Source: Flavobacteriaceae bacterium
GTDB lineage: Bacteria > Bacteroidota > Bacteroidia > Flavobacteriales > Flavobacteriaceae
Length of the DNA: 34,627 nucleotides
Assembly: GCA_016649785.1 (NCBI GenBank)
Contig: JAENXB010000002.1
Coordinates: 1 to 34,627 of the forward strand
Reading direction: 5' to 3'
Within the stretch, counting starts at the first letter, position 1; each line of letters begins with the position of its first letter. Made by a program: the position numbers and the translations under genes. The notes beneath the pieces are model-generated. The model worked only from the letters and a program-made list of their open reading frames with translations. It was not told where the DNA came from and did not search any database. This document shows positions 16,641 through 24,975 of the stretch, piece by piece.

Positions 16641-17717
16641 GTGAAGGTACACGAAAAATATATAAAACGCTGCATTCAACTTGCCCAAAACGGGCTAGGA
16701 ACCACCTATCCAAATCCTATGGTTGGCAGTGTGCTGGTTTATAAAGACAAAATTATTGGTGAAGGCTGGCACCGAAAAGCCGGAGGGCCTCACGCCGAGG
16801 TAATTGCGATTAATTCGGTTAAAAATAAATCCCTACTGAAAAAAGCGACTATTTATGTAAGCTTGGAACCCTGCAGTCATTATGGAAAGACTCCGCCTTG
16901 CAGCGATTTTATAGTTGCCAGCGGCATTAAAAAAGTGGTGATAGGAACAATGGATCCGTTTGCCAAGGTTGCCGGAAGGGGAATTAAAAAACTATTTGAG
17001 TCTGGATGTGAAGTGAATTTGGGATTTTTGGAAGCTGAATGTGAGGAACTTAACAAACGGTTTTTCACCTTTCACCAGCATAAAAGACCTTATATCATCT
17101 TAAAATGGGCGCAAAGTGAAGATGGATTTATTGCTTCCCTTCCTGCTGAAATTAACTCCAAAAGGGAGCCAGTTTGGATCACCAATAAATATTCAAGGCA
17201 ACTGGTACATAAATGGCGAAGCGAGGAGCAGGCCATTTTAGTGGGAACAAATACGGCCGTGGCCGATAATCCAAAATTGAATACCCGGCTATGGGACGGT
17301 CCAAATCCGGTACGAATTGTAATTGATCAACATTTGCGAATTATGAAAGATTCCGCATTGTTTGACGGCAGTATTAAGACCATTCTGATTTGCGGAAATA
17401 CAACAAAAAACCTCAACGCCATTCAATTGAGGCAATCAGAGTGTGAATTCCTTGCGATTGAAACAAAGGATTTTGAAAAGGATATAGCTACACAGATCTG
17501 CCAAATCTTGTACCAGAATGAATTGCAATCGGTGATAATTGAAGGAGGAACCAAAACAATCCAAACTTTTATTGATGCGGGACTTTGGGATGAAGCAAGG
17601 GTATTTAGCGGAAAGATTCAGTTTAAAAATGGTTTAGAAGCTCCAAAACTGAAAGGAACATTAAAATCGGAAGAAATGATCGATGGAGATCAATTAAAAT
17701 TTTATAGAAATGATTAG
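16641..17717 (+). CDS. ribD: Bifunctional riboflavin biosynthesis deaminase/reductase RibD
   Basis: Performs two early riboflavin steps: deamination of the pyrimidine from GTP cyclohydrolase II, then NADPH reduction of the ribose. The N-terminal cytidine-deaminase-like domain binds zinc through His51, Cys78 and Cys87, with catalytic Glu53 (HAE and PCSHYGKTPPC motifs). The C-terminal dihydrofolate-reductase-like domain runs from about 150 to 358. The start codon is GTG; the next ATG would delete part of the deaminase. The end overlaps the HAD gene by eight bases, so ribD heads a four-gene plus-strand unit. Confidence 0.96.
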   Translation: MKVHEKYIKRCIQLAQNGLGTTYPNPMVGSVLVYKDKIIGEGWHRKAGGPHAEVIAINSVKNKSLLKKATIYVSLEPCSHYGKTPPCSDFIVASGIKKVVIGTMDPFAKVAGRGIKKLFESGCEVNLGFLEAECEELNKRFFTFHQHKRPYIILKWAQSEDGFIASLPAEINSKREPVWITNKYSRQLVHKWRSEEQAILVGTNTAVADNPKLNTRLWDGPNPVRIVIDQHLRIMKDSALFDGSIKTILICGNTTKNLNAIQLRQSECEFLAIETKDFEKDIATQICQILYQNELQSVIIEGGTKTIQTFIDAGLWDEARVFSGKIQFKNGLEAPKLKGTLKSEEMIDGDQLKFYRND

Positions 17718-18318
17718 AACACTTATTTTTGATTTTGGCGATGTTTTCATCAATTTAGACAAGGCGGCAACGCTCAGGGAAATGAAAAAATTAAAAATTG
17801 AAGATCTATCTGAAGAACTTCTTCAGACAAACCTGGATTATGAAAAGGGATTGATTTCTTCTGATGTTTTTTTAGCTTCGTATTTAAAATATTTTTCCGC
17901 TTTAACCAAACCTCAAATTATAGCTTCCTGGAATGCTATTTTAATCGATTTTCCAAAATATCGCTACACCTTTATAAAATTACTTTCAGAAAAAAAATAT
18001 TATAAATTAATCCTGTTGAGCAACACCAATGAGTTACATATAAACTGGGTTATAGAAAACATCCCGTTTTATGAAGAATTTGTTGCTTGTTTTGACGCGT
18101 TTTATTTTTCCCACGAAATAAATTTCAGGAAACCGGATTCGGAAATTTATCAATTTGTACTTGAAAAGCACGATCTAAAACCCGAAGAATGCCTTTTTAT
18201 TGACGATACCAAAGTAAATACCGAAGCGGCGTCGGCTCTGGGAATTCACACCTGGAATATTGATCCTGCAATGGAAGATATTATCGACCTATTCACATCA
18301 AATAAGGAATTGTTTTGA
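17710..18318 (+). CDS. HAD-superfamily subfamily IA phosphatase
   Basis: A 202-residue haloacid-dehalogenase-type hydrolase. Motif I DFGDVF (nucleophile Asp8), motif II LLSNTN (about 97-102), motif III Lys in FRKPDSEIY (about 139-147) and motif IV LFIDDTKVN (about 162-170) are all present, so it should be an active phosphatase. It looks most like YihX-type sugar-phosphate phosphatases. Overlap with ribD raises the possibility that it removes the phosphate from the RibD product, a step done by HAD enzymes in other bacteria; this is inference from position. Confidence 0.88.
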   Translation: MIRTLIFDFGDVFINLDKAATLREMKKLKIEDLSEELLQTNLDYEKGLISSDVFLASYLKYFSALTKPQIIASWNAILIDFPKYRYTFIKLLSEKKYYKLILLSNTNELHINWVIENIPFYEEFVACFDAFYFSHEINFRKPDSEIYQFVLEKHDLKPEECLFIDDTKVNTEAASALGIHTWNIDPAMEDIIDLFTSNKELF

Positions 18319-19181
18319 TATATCTCTTGCTCAGCGTCCTGGCTTCGAGTTTCATATTTGTCATGTTCAAACTCTTCAAGAGATTTGATATAAATACGAT
18401 GCAGGCCATTGTTATAAACTATTTTATAGCCTGTCTGGTGGGTTTTTTCGGGTTTATCAAAGAAACCGATATCAGCTTAATTCCCGAAAAAGCCTGGTTT
18501 CCCGGAACTATCTTTTTAGGTATTTTATTTATATTGGTGTTCAACCTGGCTGCAATTACCACACAGCGCAGCGGACTTTCGGTAGTATCTGTAGCCACAA
18601 AAATGTCGGTTGCAATTCCGGTTTTATTCGGAATAATGTATTTTAATGAAAGCTCGGGAACAATAAAAATCATTGGGATTATTCTGGCTTTGGCAGCGGT
18701 GTATTTAACTTCCATAAAAAGCAGGGAGGGAATCCCCATCAATAAGAAAAACCTGATCTTTCCTATTTTGGTATTTTTAGGAAGCGGGATAATTGACACC
18801 AGTATTAAATACCTTGAAACAAGTTATGTAAGCAAAACCGATGTTGCTCTTTTCTCCTCTTCCATTTTTTTTATCGCAGGAACTATTGGGACCGGAATTT
18901 TGGTTGTTCAGGGCTTTATGGGTACATTGAAAATTACAGGCAAAAATATTTTAGGCGGGATCGCATTGGGAATTCCCAACTTTTTTTCGATCTATTTTTT
19001 GGTAATGGCCTTAAGGAGTGAAGGATTTGAAAGTTCCTCCATTTTTACAATCAATAATGTCGCTATTGTATTGGTTTCAACGGCTTTGGGAATTGCGTTG
19101 TTCAAAGAAAGGTTAATTCCAAAAAACTGGATAGGAATTGCACTGGCCATTATCAGTATTTTACTGGTTGCCAACGGTTAA
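18315..19181 (+). CDS. EamA/DMT-family transporter
   Basis: An integral membrane protein of 288 residues with about ten transmembrane helices in two similar five-helix halves, the layout of drug/metabolite transporters of the EamA type. The substrate is unknown; linkage with ribD would allow a riboflavin-related or nucleoside-like cargo, which is speculative. The start is TTG and shares bases with the upstream stop (TTGA at 18315-18318), a four-base overlap typical of coupled translation. Confidence 0.85.
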   Translation: MIYLLLSVLASSFIFVMFKLFKRFDINTMQAIVINYFIACLVGFFGFIKETDISLIPEKAWFPGTIFLGILFILVFNLAAITTQRSGLSVVSVATKMSVAIPVLFGIMYFNESSGTIKIIGIILALAAVYLTSIKSREGIPINKKNLIFPILVFLGSGIIDTSIKYLETSYVSKTDVALFSSSIFFIAGTIGTGILVVQGFMGTLKITGKNILGGIALGIPNFFSIYFLVMALRSEGFESSSIFTINNVAIVLVSTALGIALFKERLIPKNWIGIALAIISILLVANG

Positions 19182-19192
19182 AAAAAATCAAT

Positions 19193-19801
19193 TTGAAAGA
19201 TACTTATAAAAGCATTTCAAAAGCTTCGGAAGAAGTTCTGTTCAAAGATAAAAACTCCAAATTTTTCGGTTATGCTTTTCCTATAACTTCTGAGGAGGAA
19301 GCAAAAGTCCATATCGAGGATTTAAAGAAAAAACACCACCAGGCGCGGCATTGGTGCTATGCGTGGCAAATTGGCAAGGAAGTACACCAATTTAGGGCGA
19401 ATGATGACGGCGAGCCTTCAAACACAGCCGGAATGCCTATTTACGGACAAATCCAGTCTTTTGATGTTACCAATATTTTGATAGTTGTGGTAAGGCATTA
19501 TGGCGGGATAAAATTAGGGGTTGGCGGCCTGATAAACGCCTATAAAACCACCGCTCAAATGGCATTGGAAAACAGCAAGATAGTCAAAAGAACCATAGAC
19601 GAGGTTTTTGTGATAAAATTTGATTATCCCGAGATGAATTTAGTGATGCGGGTGATCAAAGAGCACAATTTGAATATTATTGAACAAAAGCTGGAATTGG
19701 ATTGCGAGATCCATATTTCGGTAAGAAAAAAACTCGCCGTAGAAATTTTTCAAAAATTTGAGGCGATCTATAAAGTTGAAATAAAAAATTCAGAAGATTA
19801 A
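19193..19801 (+). CDS. yigZ: YigZ/IMPACT-family protein
   Basis: A 202-residue protein with the N-terminal IMPACT domain: KFFGYAFPI, the HHQARHWCYAW segment (about 43-54), NDDGEPSNTAGMP (about 65-77) and VVVRHYGGIKLGVGGL (about 99-114). A smaller C-terminal ferredoxin-like domain follows. The family is widespread in bacteria, and its eukaryotic relatives regulate the GCN2 kinase; the bacterial role is unclear. The start is TTG, 11 bases after the transporter stop. The stop overlaps the convergent thioesterase stop by four bases. Confidence 0.92.
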   Translation: MKDTYKSISKASEEVLFKDKNSKFFGYAFPITSEEEAKVHIEDLKKKHHQARHWCYAWQIGKEVHQFRANDDGEPSNTAGMPIYGQIQSFDVTNILIVVVRHYGGIKLGVGGLINAYKTTAQMALENSKIVKRTIDEVFVIKFDYPEMNLVMRVIKEHNLNIIEQKLELDCEIHISVRKKLAVEIFQKFEAIYKVEIKNSED

Positions 19802-20196
19802 TTCTCCAGCTTGTCCAAAATATATTCAGGGCAACGAATAGGGCGTTTTGTTTTGGCATCCATAAAAACCAATACCGTGGTAGCCGTTGTTATGAGTTCG
19901 TTTTCCTGATTATAGACAGAATAATTAAATTCAATTTTAACCCGGGGAATTTTATTTAAATTGGTTTCAATTCTTAAAATATCGTCAAATTTTGCAGGTT
20001 TAATAAATTTAAATTCCATTTCATAAACCGGGAGCATAACTCCCTGCTCTTCCATCAATTTATAGGAAATTCCGAACTGCTCAAGCCATTCTAACCTGGC
20101 AATCTCGAGATATTGGGCATAATTGCCGTGATGTACGACTCCCATTTGATCGGTTTCGGAATATCTGACTTTAACATAGGTTTGTTGTCTTTTCAT
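19798..20196 (-). CDS. YbgC/FadM-type acyl-CoA thioesterase
   Basis: A 132-residue single hotdog-fold protein that hydrolyses acyl-CoA (or acyl-ACP) thioesters. The signature YSETDQMGVVHHGNYAQYLE (12-31) includes catalytic Asp16, and the central helix follows (ARLEWLEQFG). The length is normal. It is convergent with yigZ, sharing a TTAA at the two stops, and divergent from dnaA. The chain-length preference cannot be judged. Confidence 0.92.
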   Translation of the reverse strand: MKRQQTYVKVRYSETDQMGVVHHGNYAQYLEIARLEWLEQFGISYKLMEEQGVMLPVYEMEFKFIKPAKFDDILRIETNLNKIPRVKIEFNYSVYNQENELITTATTVLVFMDAKTKRPIRCPEYILDKLEN

Positions 20197-20300
20197 AAGA
20201 AATAAATCAGTTTTTTAAAATTGCTTTTTGTATATTCATTGCCGGAAGGAAGTATGCATAAAATTTTCTTAAAAGTCAAGTGCAAAATGGCTTTTTTATT

Positions 20301-20325
20301 ACATATTTTGTTCACATATTTGTTC
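20301..20325 (+). repeat. Tandem 12-13 base repeat upstream of dnaA
   Basis: ACATATTTTGTTC (20301-20313) is followed directly by ACATATTTGTTC (20314-20325). Each copy holds a near -7 box (the second reads CATATTTG). The junction TTGTTCACA is a 7/9 match to a DnaA box. It may be part of the dnaA promoter or a regulatory site. Confidence 0.45.
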
Positions 20326-20402
20326 TTCCGAAATTTGTAGGGGAATATTTTTCCAACAACTTTAGGGCCAACTACTAACCAATACTAAACCAAATTTATA
20401 GC

Positions 20403-21830
20403 ATGTCAAAAACTGCGCAATCAGTTTGGAATAGCTGTCTAGCTTTTATCAAAGATAACATAACCCCCCAAGCCTACAAAACATGGTTCGAGCCGATACA
20501 AGCAGTAAAACTTACCGATTGTGCGTTGAGCATACAAGTTCCTTCCAAATTTTTTTATGAATGGCTGGAAGAGCATTACGTGAAATTGTTAAAGGTTTCC
20601 CTCACCAAGGAGTTAGGTGAAAAAGCCAAATTGGTTTATGTGATCAGAATGGAAAACACCTACGGGAACAAACTTCCTTTTACAGAAAAAATCCCGAGTA
20701 CCCAACGAAGCCATATGGTTTCACAGGAAGTGGATGTGCCGGTGAAAAGCAAAAGCGCAGAATTAAGAAATCCTTTTATCATTCCTGGGATTAGGAATAT
20801 AAAAATAGAGTCTCAACTAAACCCAAATTACAATTTCGATAATTTCCTTGAAGGCGATTCAAACCGTTTGGCGCGATCGGCCGGGCTGGCAGTTGCCAAT
20901 AAACCGGGTGGCACTTCATTTAATCCATTGCTTATTTTTGGTGGGGTTGGATTAGGGAAAACACATTTGGGTCACGCTATTGGGGTTGAAATTAAAGATA
21001 AACATCCTGAAAAAACCGTTCTTTATATCTCTGCCGAAAAATTTACGCAACAATATATAGAGTCTGTAAAGAAGAACAACCGGAATGATTTTATTCACTT
21101 TTATCAGATCATTGATATCCTTATTGTGGATGACATTCAACTGCTTTCGGGAAAAGTGGGAACACAAGATGTGTTTTTCCATATTTTCAATCACCTGCAC
21201 CAAAATGGAAAACAGGTAATTCTAACAAGCGATAAAGCTCCCGTGGATATGCAGGATATAGAGCAACGCTTGTTGTCACGGTTTAAATGGGGACTGTCTG
21301 CAGAGCTTCAAAACCCTGATTTTGAAACCCGCGTTTCCATTATAAAAAGCAAATTATACAGGGATGGGGTAGAAATGCCCATAGATATTGTCGAGTTTTT
21401 GGCAAATAACATCAAGACCAATATCAGGGAACTGGAAGGGGCAATTATTTCACTTATCGCCCATTCGTCTTTTAATAAAAAAGATATCACTCTGGAACTG
21501 GCAAAAAAGATAGTAGATAATTACGTAAAAAACACCAAGCGGGAAGTATCTATAGATTACATTCAAAAAATTGTGAGTGACTATTTCCAGATGGATGTAG
21601 AAACCCTACAATCTAAAACCCGTAAACGCCACATTGTACAAGCCAGGCAATTGGCTATGTTTTTCGCCAAAAAATTCACAAAAGCTTCCTTGGCAAGTAT
21701 TGGGAGTCAAATAGGAAAACGCGATCACGCTACGGTTCTTCACGCCTGCAAAACAGTAAATAATCTCGCTGCTACCGATAAACAATTCAAGAAATTTGTT
21801 GAAGACCTCAATAAAAAACTAACCTTATAA
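20403..21830 (+). CDS. dnaA: Chromosomal replication initiator protein DnaA
   Basis: The AAA+ ATPase that opens the replication origin. Domain I (1-90), linker II, domain III with Walker A GGVGLGKTH (about 180-188), Walker B LIVDDIQ (about 242-248) and the arginine-finger region, and domain IV with the DNA-binding signature RDHATVLHACKTV (about 441-453). The length of 475 residues is typical. The ATG follows a 206-base intergenic region with a tandem repeat and no cluster of standard DnaA boxes, so the origin is not clearly adjacent. Divergent from the thioesterase gene. Confidence 0.97.
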   Translation: MSKTAQSVWNSCLAFIKDNITPQAYKTWFEPIQAVKLTDCALSIQVPSKFFYEWLEEHYVKLLKVSLTKELGEKAKLVYVIRMENTYGNKLPFTEKIPSTQRSHMVSQEVDVPVKSKSAELRNPFIIPGIRNIKIESQLNPNYNFDNFLEGDSNRLARSAGLAVANKPGGTSFNPLLIFGGVGLGKTHLGHAIGVEIKDKHPEKTVLYISAEKFTQQYIESVKKNNRNDFIHFYQIIDILIVDDIQLLSGKVGTQDVFFHIFNHLHQNGKQVILTSDKAPVDMQDIEQRLLSRFKWGLSAELQNPDFETRVSIIKSKLYRDGVEMPIDIVEFLANNIKTNIRELEGAIISLIAHSSFNKKDITLELAKKIVDNYVKNTKREVSIDYIQKIVSDYFQMDVETLQSKTRKRHIVQARQLAMFFAKKFTKASLASIGSQIGKRDHATVLHACKTVNNLAATDKQFKKFVEDLNKKLTL

Positions 21831-21848
21831 TATTCAAATATTATTTTT

Positions 21849-22310
21849 ATGAAAACCAACGTTTTGATGGTGTGTCTGGGTAATATTTGCCGATCACCTT
21901 TAGCCGAAGGAATTCTAAAATCCAGGGTTAATCCGGAAAAAGTCCACGTGGACTCTGCAGGCACCGGGGATTACCATATAGACGATATTCCGGACTCCCG
22001 CTCTATTGCGGTTGCAAAGCATTTTGGCCTGGACATCTCCAACCAACGTGGAAGGCAATTTCAATCTGAAGATTTTGACAGGTTTGATCTTATTTACGTG
22101 ATGGACAATTTCAATTTTGCTGATGTTATTTCCCTGGCGAGAAATGAAGAAGATAAAAGAAAGGTAAAACTTATTTTAAATGAGGTTTTTCCCGGAGAAA
22201 ATGTCGATGTTCCTGATCCCTACCAGGGTGGTGAACCGGGTTTTGAAGATGTTTACAAGATGCTGGAAGAGGCCTGCGAAATTATTGCATCCAAACTAAC
22301 GGAAACCTAA
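21849..22310 (+). CDS. Low-molecular-weight protein tyrosine phosphatase
   Basis: A 153-residue class II cysteine phosphatase. The P-loop CLGNICRS has nucleophile Cys9 and Arg15 in the C-x5-R pattern, and the general acid is Asp123 in DPYQGG. The length fits the family. It follows dnaA by 18 bases and probably shares its transcript. Targets in bacteria are often tyrosine kinases for exopolysaccharide or arginine phosphate; none is visible here. Confidence 0.93.
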   Translation: MKTNVLMVCLGNICRSPLAEGILKSRVNPEKVHVDSAGTGDYHIDDIPDSRSIAVAKHFGLDISNQRGRQFQSEDFDRFDLIYVMDNFNFADVISLARNEEDKRKVKLILNEVFPGENVDVPDPYQGGEPGFEDVYKMLEEACEIIASKLTET

Positions 22311-22350
22311 CTTTTTATTTTTCTGAATTAAATTACAATTTTCAATCTTC

Positions 22351-23082
22351 ATGGCTCAAGCACCCTTTCAGTATTCCGGTAAATTATATTTAATTCCTAC
22401 TACTTTAGGAGAATCAAATCCAATGGAAGTTCTTCCCATTTCAATTACCAAAATAATTGAAAAAGTAGATTATTATATTGTTGAAAATGAAAAGACCGCC
22501 AGAAAATCGATAAAACAAGTCGTTCCTGAAAAAAGTCAGCCACTATTAAAATTGAGCCTTCTCAATAAATTTACCGAAAAAAGTATGCTGTCTTCCTTTT
22601 TAGACCCTTGCAAAGAAGGTATTGATGTTGGACTTTTAAGTGAAGCTGGATGTCCGGGAATAGCCGATCCCGGAGCTGAAATAGTGAAGATCGCACACCA
22701 AATGGGGATTCGGGTTATCCCAATGGTAGGACCTTCTTCCATTTTACTTGCTATGATGGGAAGCGGGATGAACGGGCAGAGTTTTACATTTCACGGATAC
22801 CTTCCCATAGACAAGAAAGACAGGAAACACGAGCTTAAAAGCCTGGAGCGAATTTCTTCAGAAAAAAATCAGGCACAAATATTTATTGAAACACCTTACC
22901 GGAATAACAATTTGCTGGAAGACATGAAACAAATCCTGAATCCCGCAACGCAACTTTGCATTGCCTGTGATTTAACTTTGTCTTCAGAAATTATTGTAAC
23001 TAAATCCATTTCCGATTGGGGGAAAACAAAAATAGACCTTCATAAAAGGCCTACTATTTTTGTGATTCAGAAAGAGCTTTAA
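22351..23082 (+). CDS. RsmI-like SAM-dependent methyltransferase (tetrapyrrole-methylase fold)
   Basis: A 243-residue protein of the TP-methylase/RsmI family: N-terminal KLYLIPTTLGE, then GLLSEAGCPGIADPG (about 91-105) and MVGPSSILLAMMGSG (about 128-142), which form the SAM pocket, and SFTFHGYLP. RsmI 2'-O-methylates C1402 of 16S rRNA. This form is related to but shorter than E. coli RsmI, so the exact target is uncertain. The stop overlaps that of the convergent lysozyme-like gene (23079-23082). Confidence 0.85.
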   Translation: MAQAPFQYSGKLYLIPTTLGESNPMEVLPISITKIIEKVDYYIVENEKTARKSIKQVVPEKSQPLLKLSLLNKFTEKSMLSSFLDPCKEGIDVGLLSEAGCPGIADPGAEIVKIAHQMGIRVIPMVGPSSILLAMMGSGMNGQSFTFHGYLPIDKKDRKHELKSLERISSEKNQAQIFIETPYRNNNLLEDMKQILNPATQLCIACDLTLSSEIIVTKSISDWGKTKIDLHKRPTIFVIQKEL

Positions 23083-23737
23083 GCCCTGTTAACAATGGCT
23101 TTTGCTTTTTTGTCAGGCTGTATGAAGGAGGTGTCGTAACCGGCGAATTTCTTTATGTAAAACCCAATAGTAGTTCCAAAAGCATCGCTAAAGGAATTGG
23201 CGCCCCAACTTCTCAAATATTTTTTGACACTTCCGGGTCCGGCCAAATGCGCTGCTGCCAAAATCCCCGATTCAGTGATCTCAATCCCATTGATCTTTTT
23301 TCCTGCAAATCGGGCTATATCCCTTTTTAAGATCCATTTGTTCCTGGAGGCATTGGCATAAAATGCCGCTTCCTGAAGTTCAGGGGAATTTAAGAATAAT
23401 TTAGCATCATAGATCCCTATTAAATTCAAAGTGCCCTTTCCAAATTGATATTTCCCCATATACCCGTACTCATTTACGGTTTTGTAATTTCCCCGGGATT
23501 CTTTAAAAGCAACCGCTTCCTTAAAACCAATATAAGATTTCCCTAATTTGGGAAGGATCTTTATTGCAGGTTCTTCAAACAAAGCGTTTTCCTCTAAGGA
23601 AGTAACTGTATATTCAAAAGTGTCGTTGGTGGTGGTAGCGTACATATCTAAATTTGCAACTTTTTTGTTGAAAAACTCAAAAATATAAAACCTGCTACGA
23701 TTGGCAGAACTGAAAATTTTACAATTTTCCTTCTCAT
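23079..23737 (-). CDS. Exported lysozyme-like/LysM-family protein, reading frame broken near its signal peptide
   Basis: The body is a transglycosylase-like domain (FKESRGNYKTVNEYGYMGKY with a candidate catalytic Glu, then NLIGIYD, AAFYANASRNKWI, AAAHLAGPGSVKKYL). Flavobacterial relatives are often labelled peptidoglycan-binding LysM protein. The natural start is ATG at 23737: it gives a signal peptide (MRRKIVKFSVLPIVAGF...), 56 bases after a TATCTTTG box. That frame stops at TAG 23648-23650 after 29 codons. The body continues in the -1 frame from the A AAA AAG heptamer at 23660-23666. The body frame is open up to a TTG at 23807, but that codon lies before the promoter box. Either a one-base indel, ribosomal frameshifting, or reinitiation at ATG 23645 two bases past the stop. 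Confidence 0.8.
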
Positions 23738-23793
23738 AATTTATTGATTCTGAAAGGTTAATAGTCAACTTGACCCCTCTCAATTTCGCCGTG

Positions 23794-23801
23794 CAAAGAT
23801 A
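23794..23801 (-). promoter_or_regulatory. -7 promoter box of the lysozyme-like gene
   Basis: The minus strand reads TATCTTTG followed by CAC, a full match. It places the transcript start near 23790 and so rules out a translation start at 23807. Confidence 0.7.
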
Positions 23802-23869
23802 CAACAATTTTTAATAATTTGATATACAGCCTGTTAAAGAATTCCTAAAGGATTTCGGCCCAATTAAAA

Positions 23870-23928
23870 CCCGTTAATTATCCAAACAAAATATTTATTG
23901 CAGATGCAATTATTAACGAAACGGGCTG
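23870..23928 (-). terminator. Possible terminator structure after mltG
   Basis: On the minus strand CCCGTT and AACGGG close a long loop that itself contains ATTGCA-TC-TGCAAT, and the structure is followed by TTTT. It starts a few bases past the mltG stop. The loop is long, so this is a weak call. Confidence 0.35.
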
Positions 23929-23931
23929 GAT

Positions 23932-24975
23932 TTACCGGTTAATTCCCTGTTGGTTTATCCATCGCACATAAGCCTGCTTATTGCGGTTGTGCTGGGCTAA
24001 AGTTTCGGCAAATTTGTGATAGCCGAAATTTTCAACATCGGCCACGAAGAAAAAGTATTTGTGGACTTCATAATTAAGGACTGCATCTATGGAAGAAATA
24101 TCCGGCATTGCAATAGGGCCAGGAGGCAATTCCTTGTATAAATATGTATTGTAAGGAGAATTTATGGTCAGATCTTTATATAATACCCGTTTTATAACTG
24201 TGTCAAAATCCCTTTTTTGGAGTTTTACGGCATAAATCACTGTGGGATCGGCATCCAGTTTCCAGCCATTTTTATAACGGTTCATATAAACTCCGGCTAC
24301 TCTTGGACGTTCATCGGTTTTTGCCGTTTCTTTTTGAACTATTGAAGCTATTACAGCAACTTCAGAAGGAGTTAAATTGATTTCCTTTGCCCTTTTCAAT
24401 CGCTCCGGGGTCCAGAATATGTGATATTCTTTTAACATTTTATCCCGATATCCTTCCGCTGAAGTATTCCAAAAAAACTCATATTGATTTGGAATATACA
24501 TGGAAAGGGCATTGGCTTCGGTAAAATTGTTTTGCGACAGGAATTCTGGATCCCTCATCACTTGAATAAGGTCAGAACTATCTGCTTCAATTTGGGTTGC
24601 AATCCTTCCTGCAAGGTTCTCCAATCGTTCCTGATTGTTAAAAATCACTCTAACAGGAATGCTCTGGCTTCTTAAAACCTTTACAATTTGATAGTTATTC
24701 ATGTTTTTTTCAAGTACAAACTTCCCGGATTTCACATTTGAGGCAAAATCCATTTTTTGAGCAACAAGATCAAAAGCATCCAAATCCTTTAAGATTGGTT
24801 TTAAGCTGTCCAGAACGCGTTCATAATTTGCTCCTGTAGGAATAAAAACCGCAGTGGTTTCGTCTTCAAAAACCGTATTTGGAGAAAAAATGTTGTTGTA
24901 AATTATATAGCTAAAAATACCCAGGGCCACAAGGCCTAAAAGGGCGATAATCAGAAGAATTTTTTTAATGTACAT
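23932..24975 (-). CDS. mltG: Endolytic murein transglycosylase MltG
   Basis: Cleaves nascent glycan strands at the inner membrane and so sets glycan length. One N-terminal transmembrane helix (about 5-26), a LysM-like subdomain, and the YceG catalytic domain with SIVQKETAK containing catalytic Glu216, followed by RPRVAGVYMNR and KLDADPTVIYA. The length of 347 residues is normal. Its start overlaps the GNAT gene end by 11 bases, linking it to dapF-GNAT-mltG transcription, a cell-wall unit with the lysozyme-like gene downstream. Confidence 0.95.
   Translation of the reverse strand: MYIKKILLIIALLGLVALGIFSYIIYNNIFSPNTVFEDETTAVFIPTGANYERVLDSLKPILKDLDAFDLVAQKMDFASNVKSGKFVLEKNMNNYQIVKVLRSQSIPVRVIFNNQERLENLAGRIATQIEADSSDLIQVMRDPEFLSQNNFTEANALSMYIPNQYEFFWNTSAEGYRDKMLKEYHIFWTPERLKRAKEINLTPSEVAVIASIVQKETAKTDERPRVAGVYMNRYKNGWKLDADPTVIYAVKLQKRDFDTVIKRVLYKDLTINSPYNTYLYKELPPGPIAMPDISSIDAVLNYEVHKYFFFVADVENFGYHKFAETLAQHNRNKQAYVRWINQQGINR

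Noticed and set aside
20197..20402. Origin of replication directly upstream of dnaA
   Set aside because: No perfect or clustered DnaA boxes and no obvious unwinding element beyond general AT-richness.
23738..23807. N-terminal 23 codons of the longest ORF for the lysozyme-like gene (TTG start at 23807)
   Set aside because: They overlap or precede the TATCTTTG promoter box and do not encode a signal peptide; the signal peptide is in the other frame from 23737.
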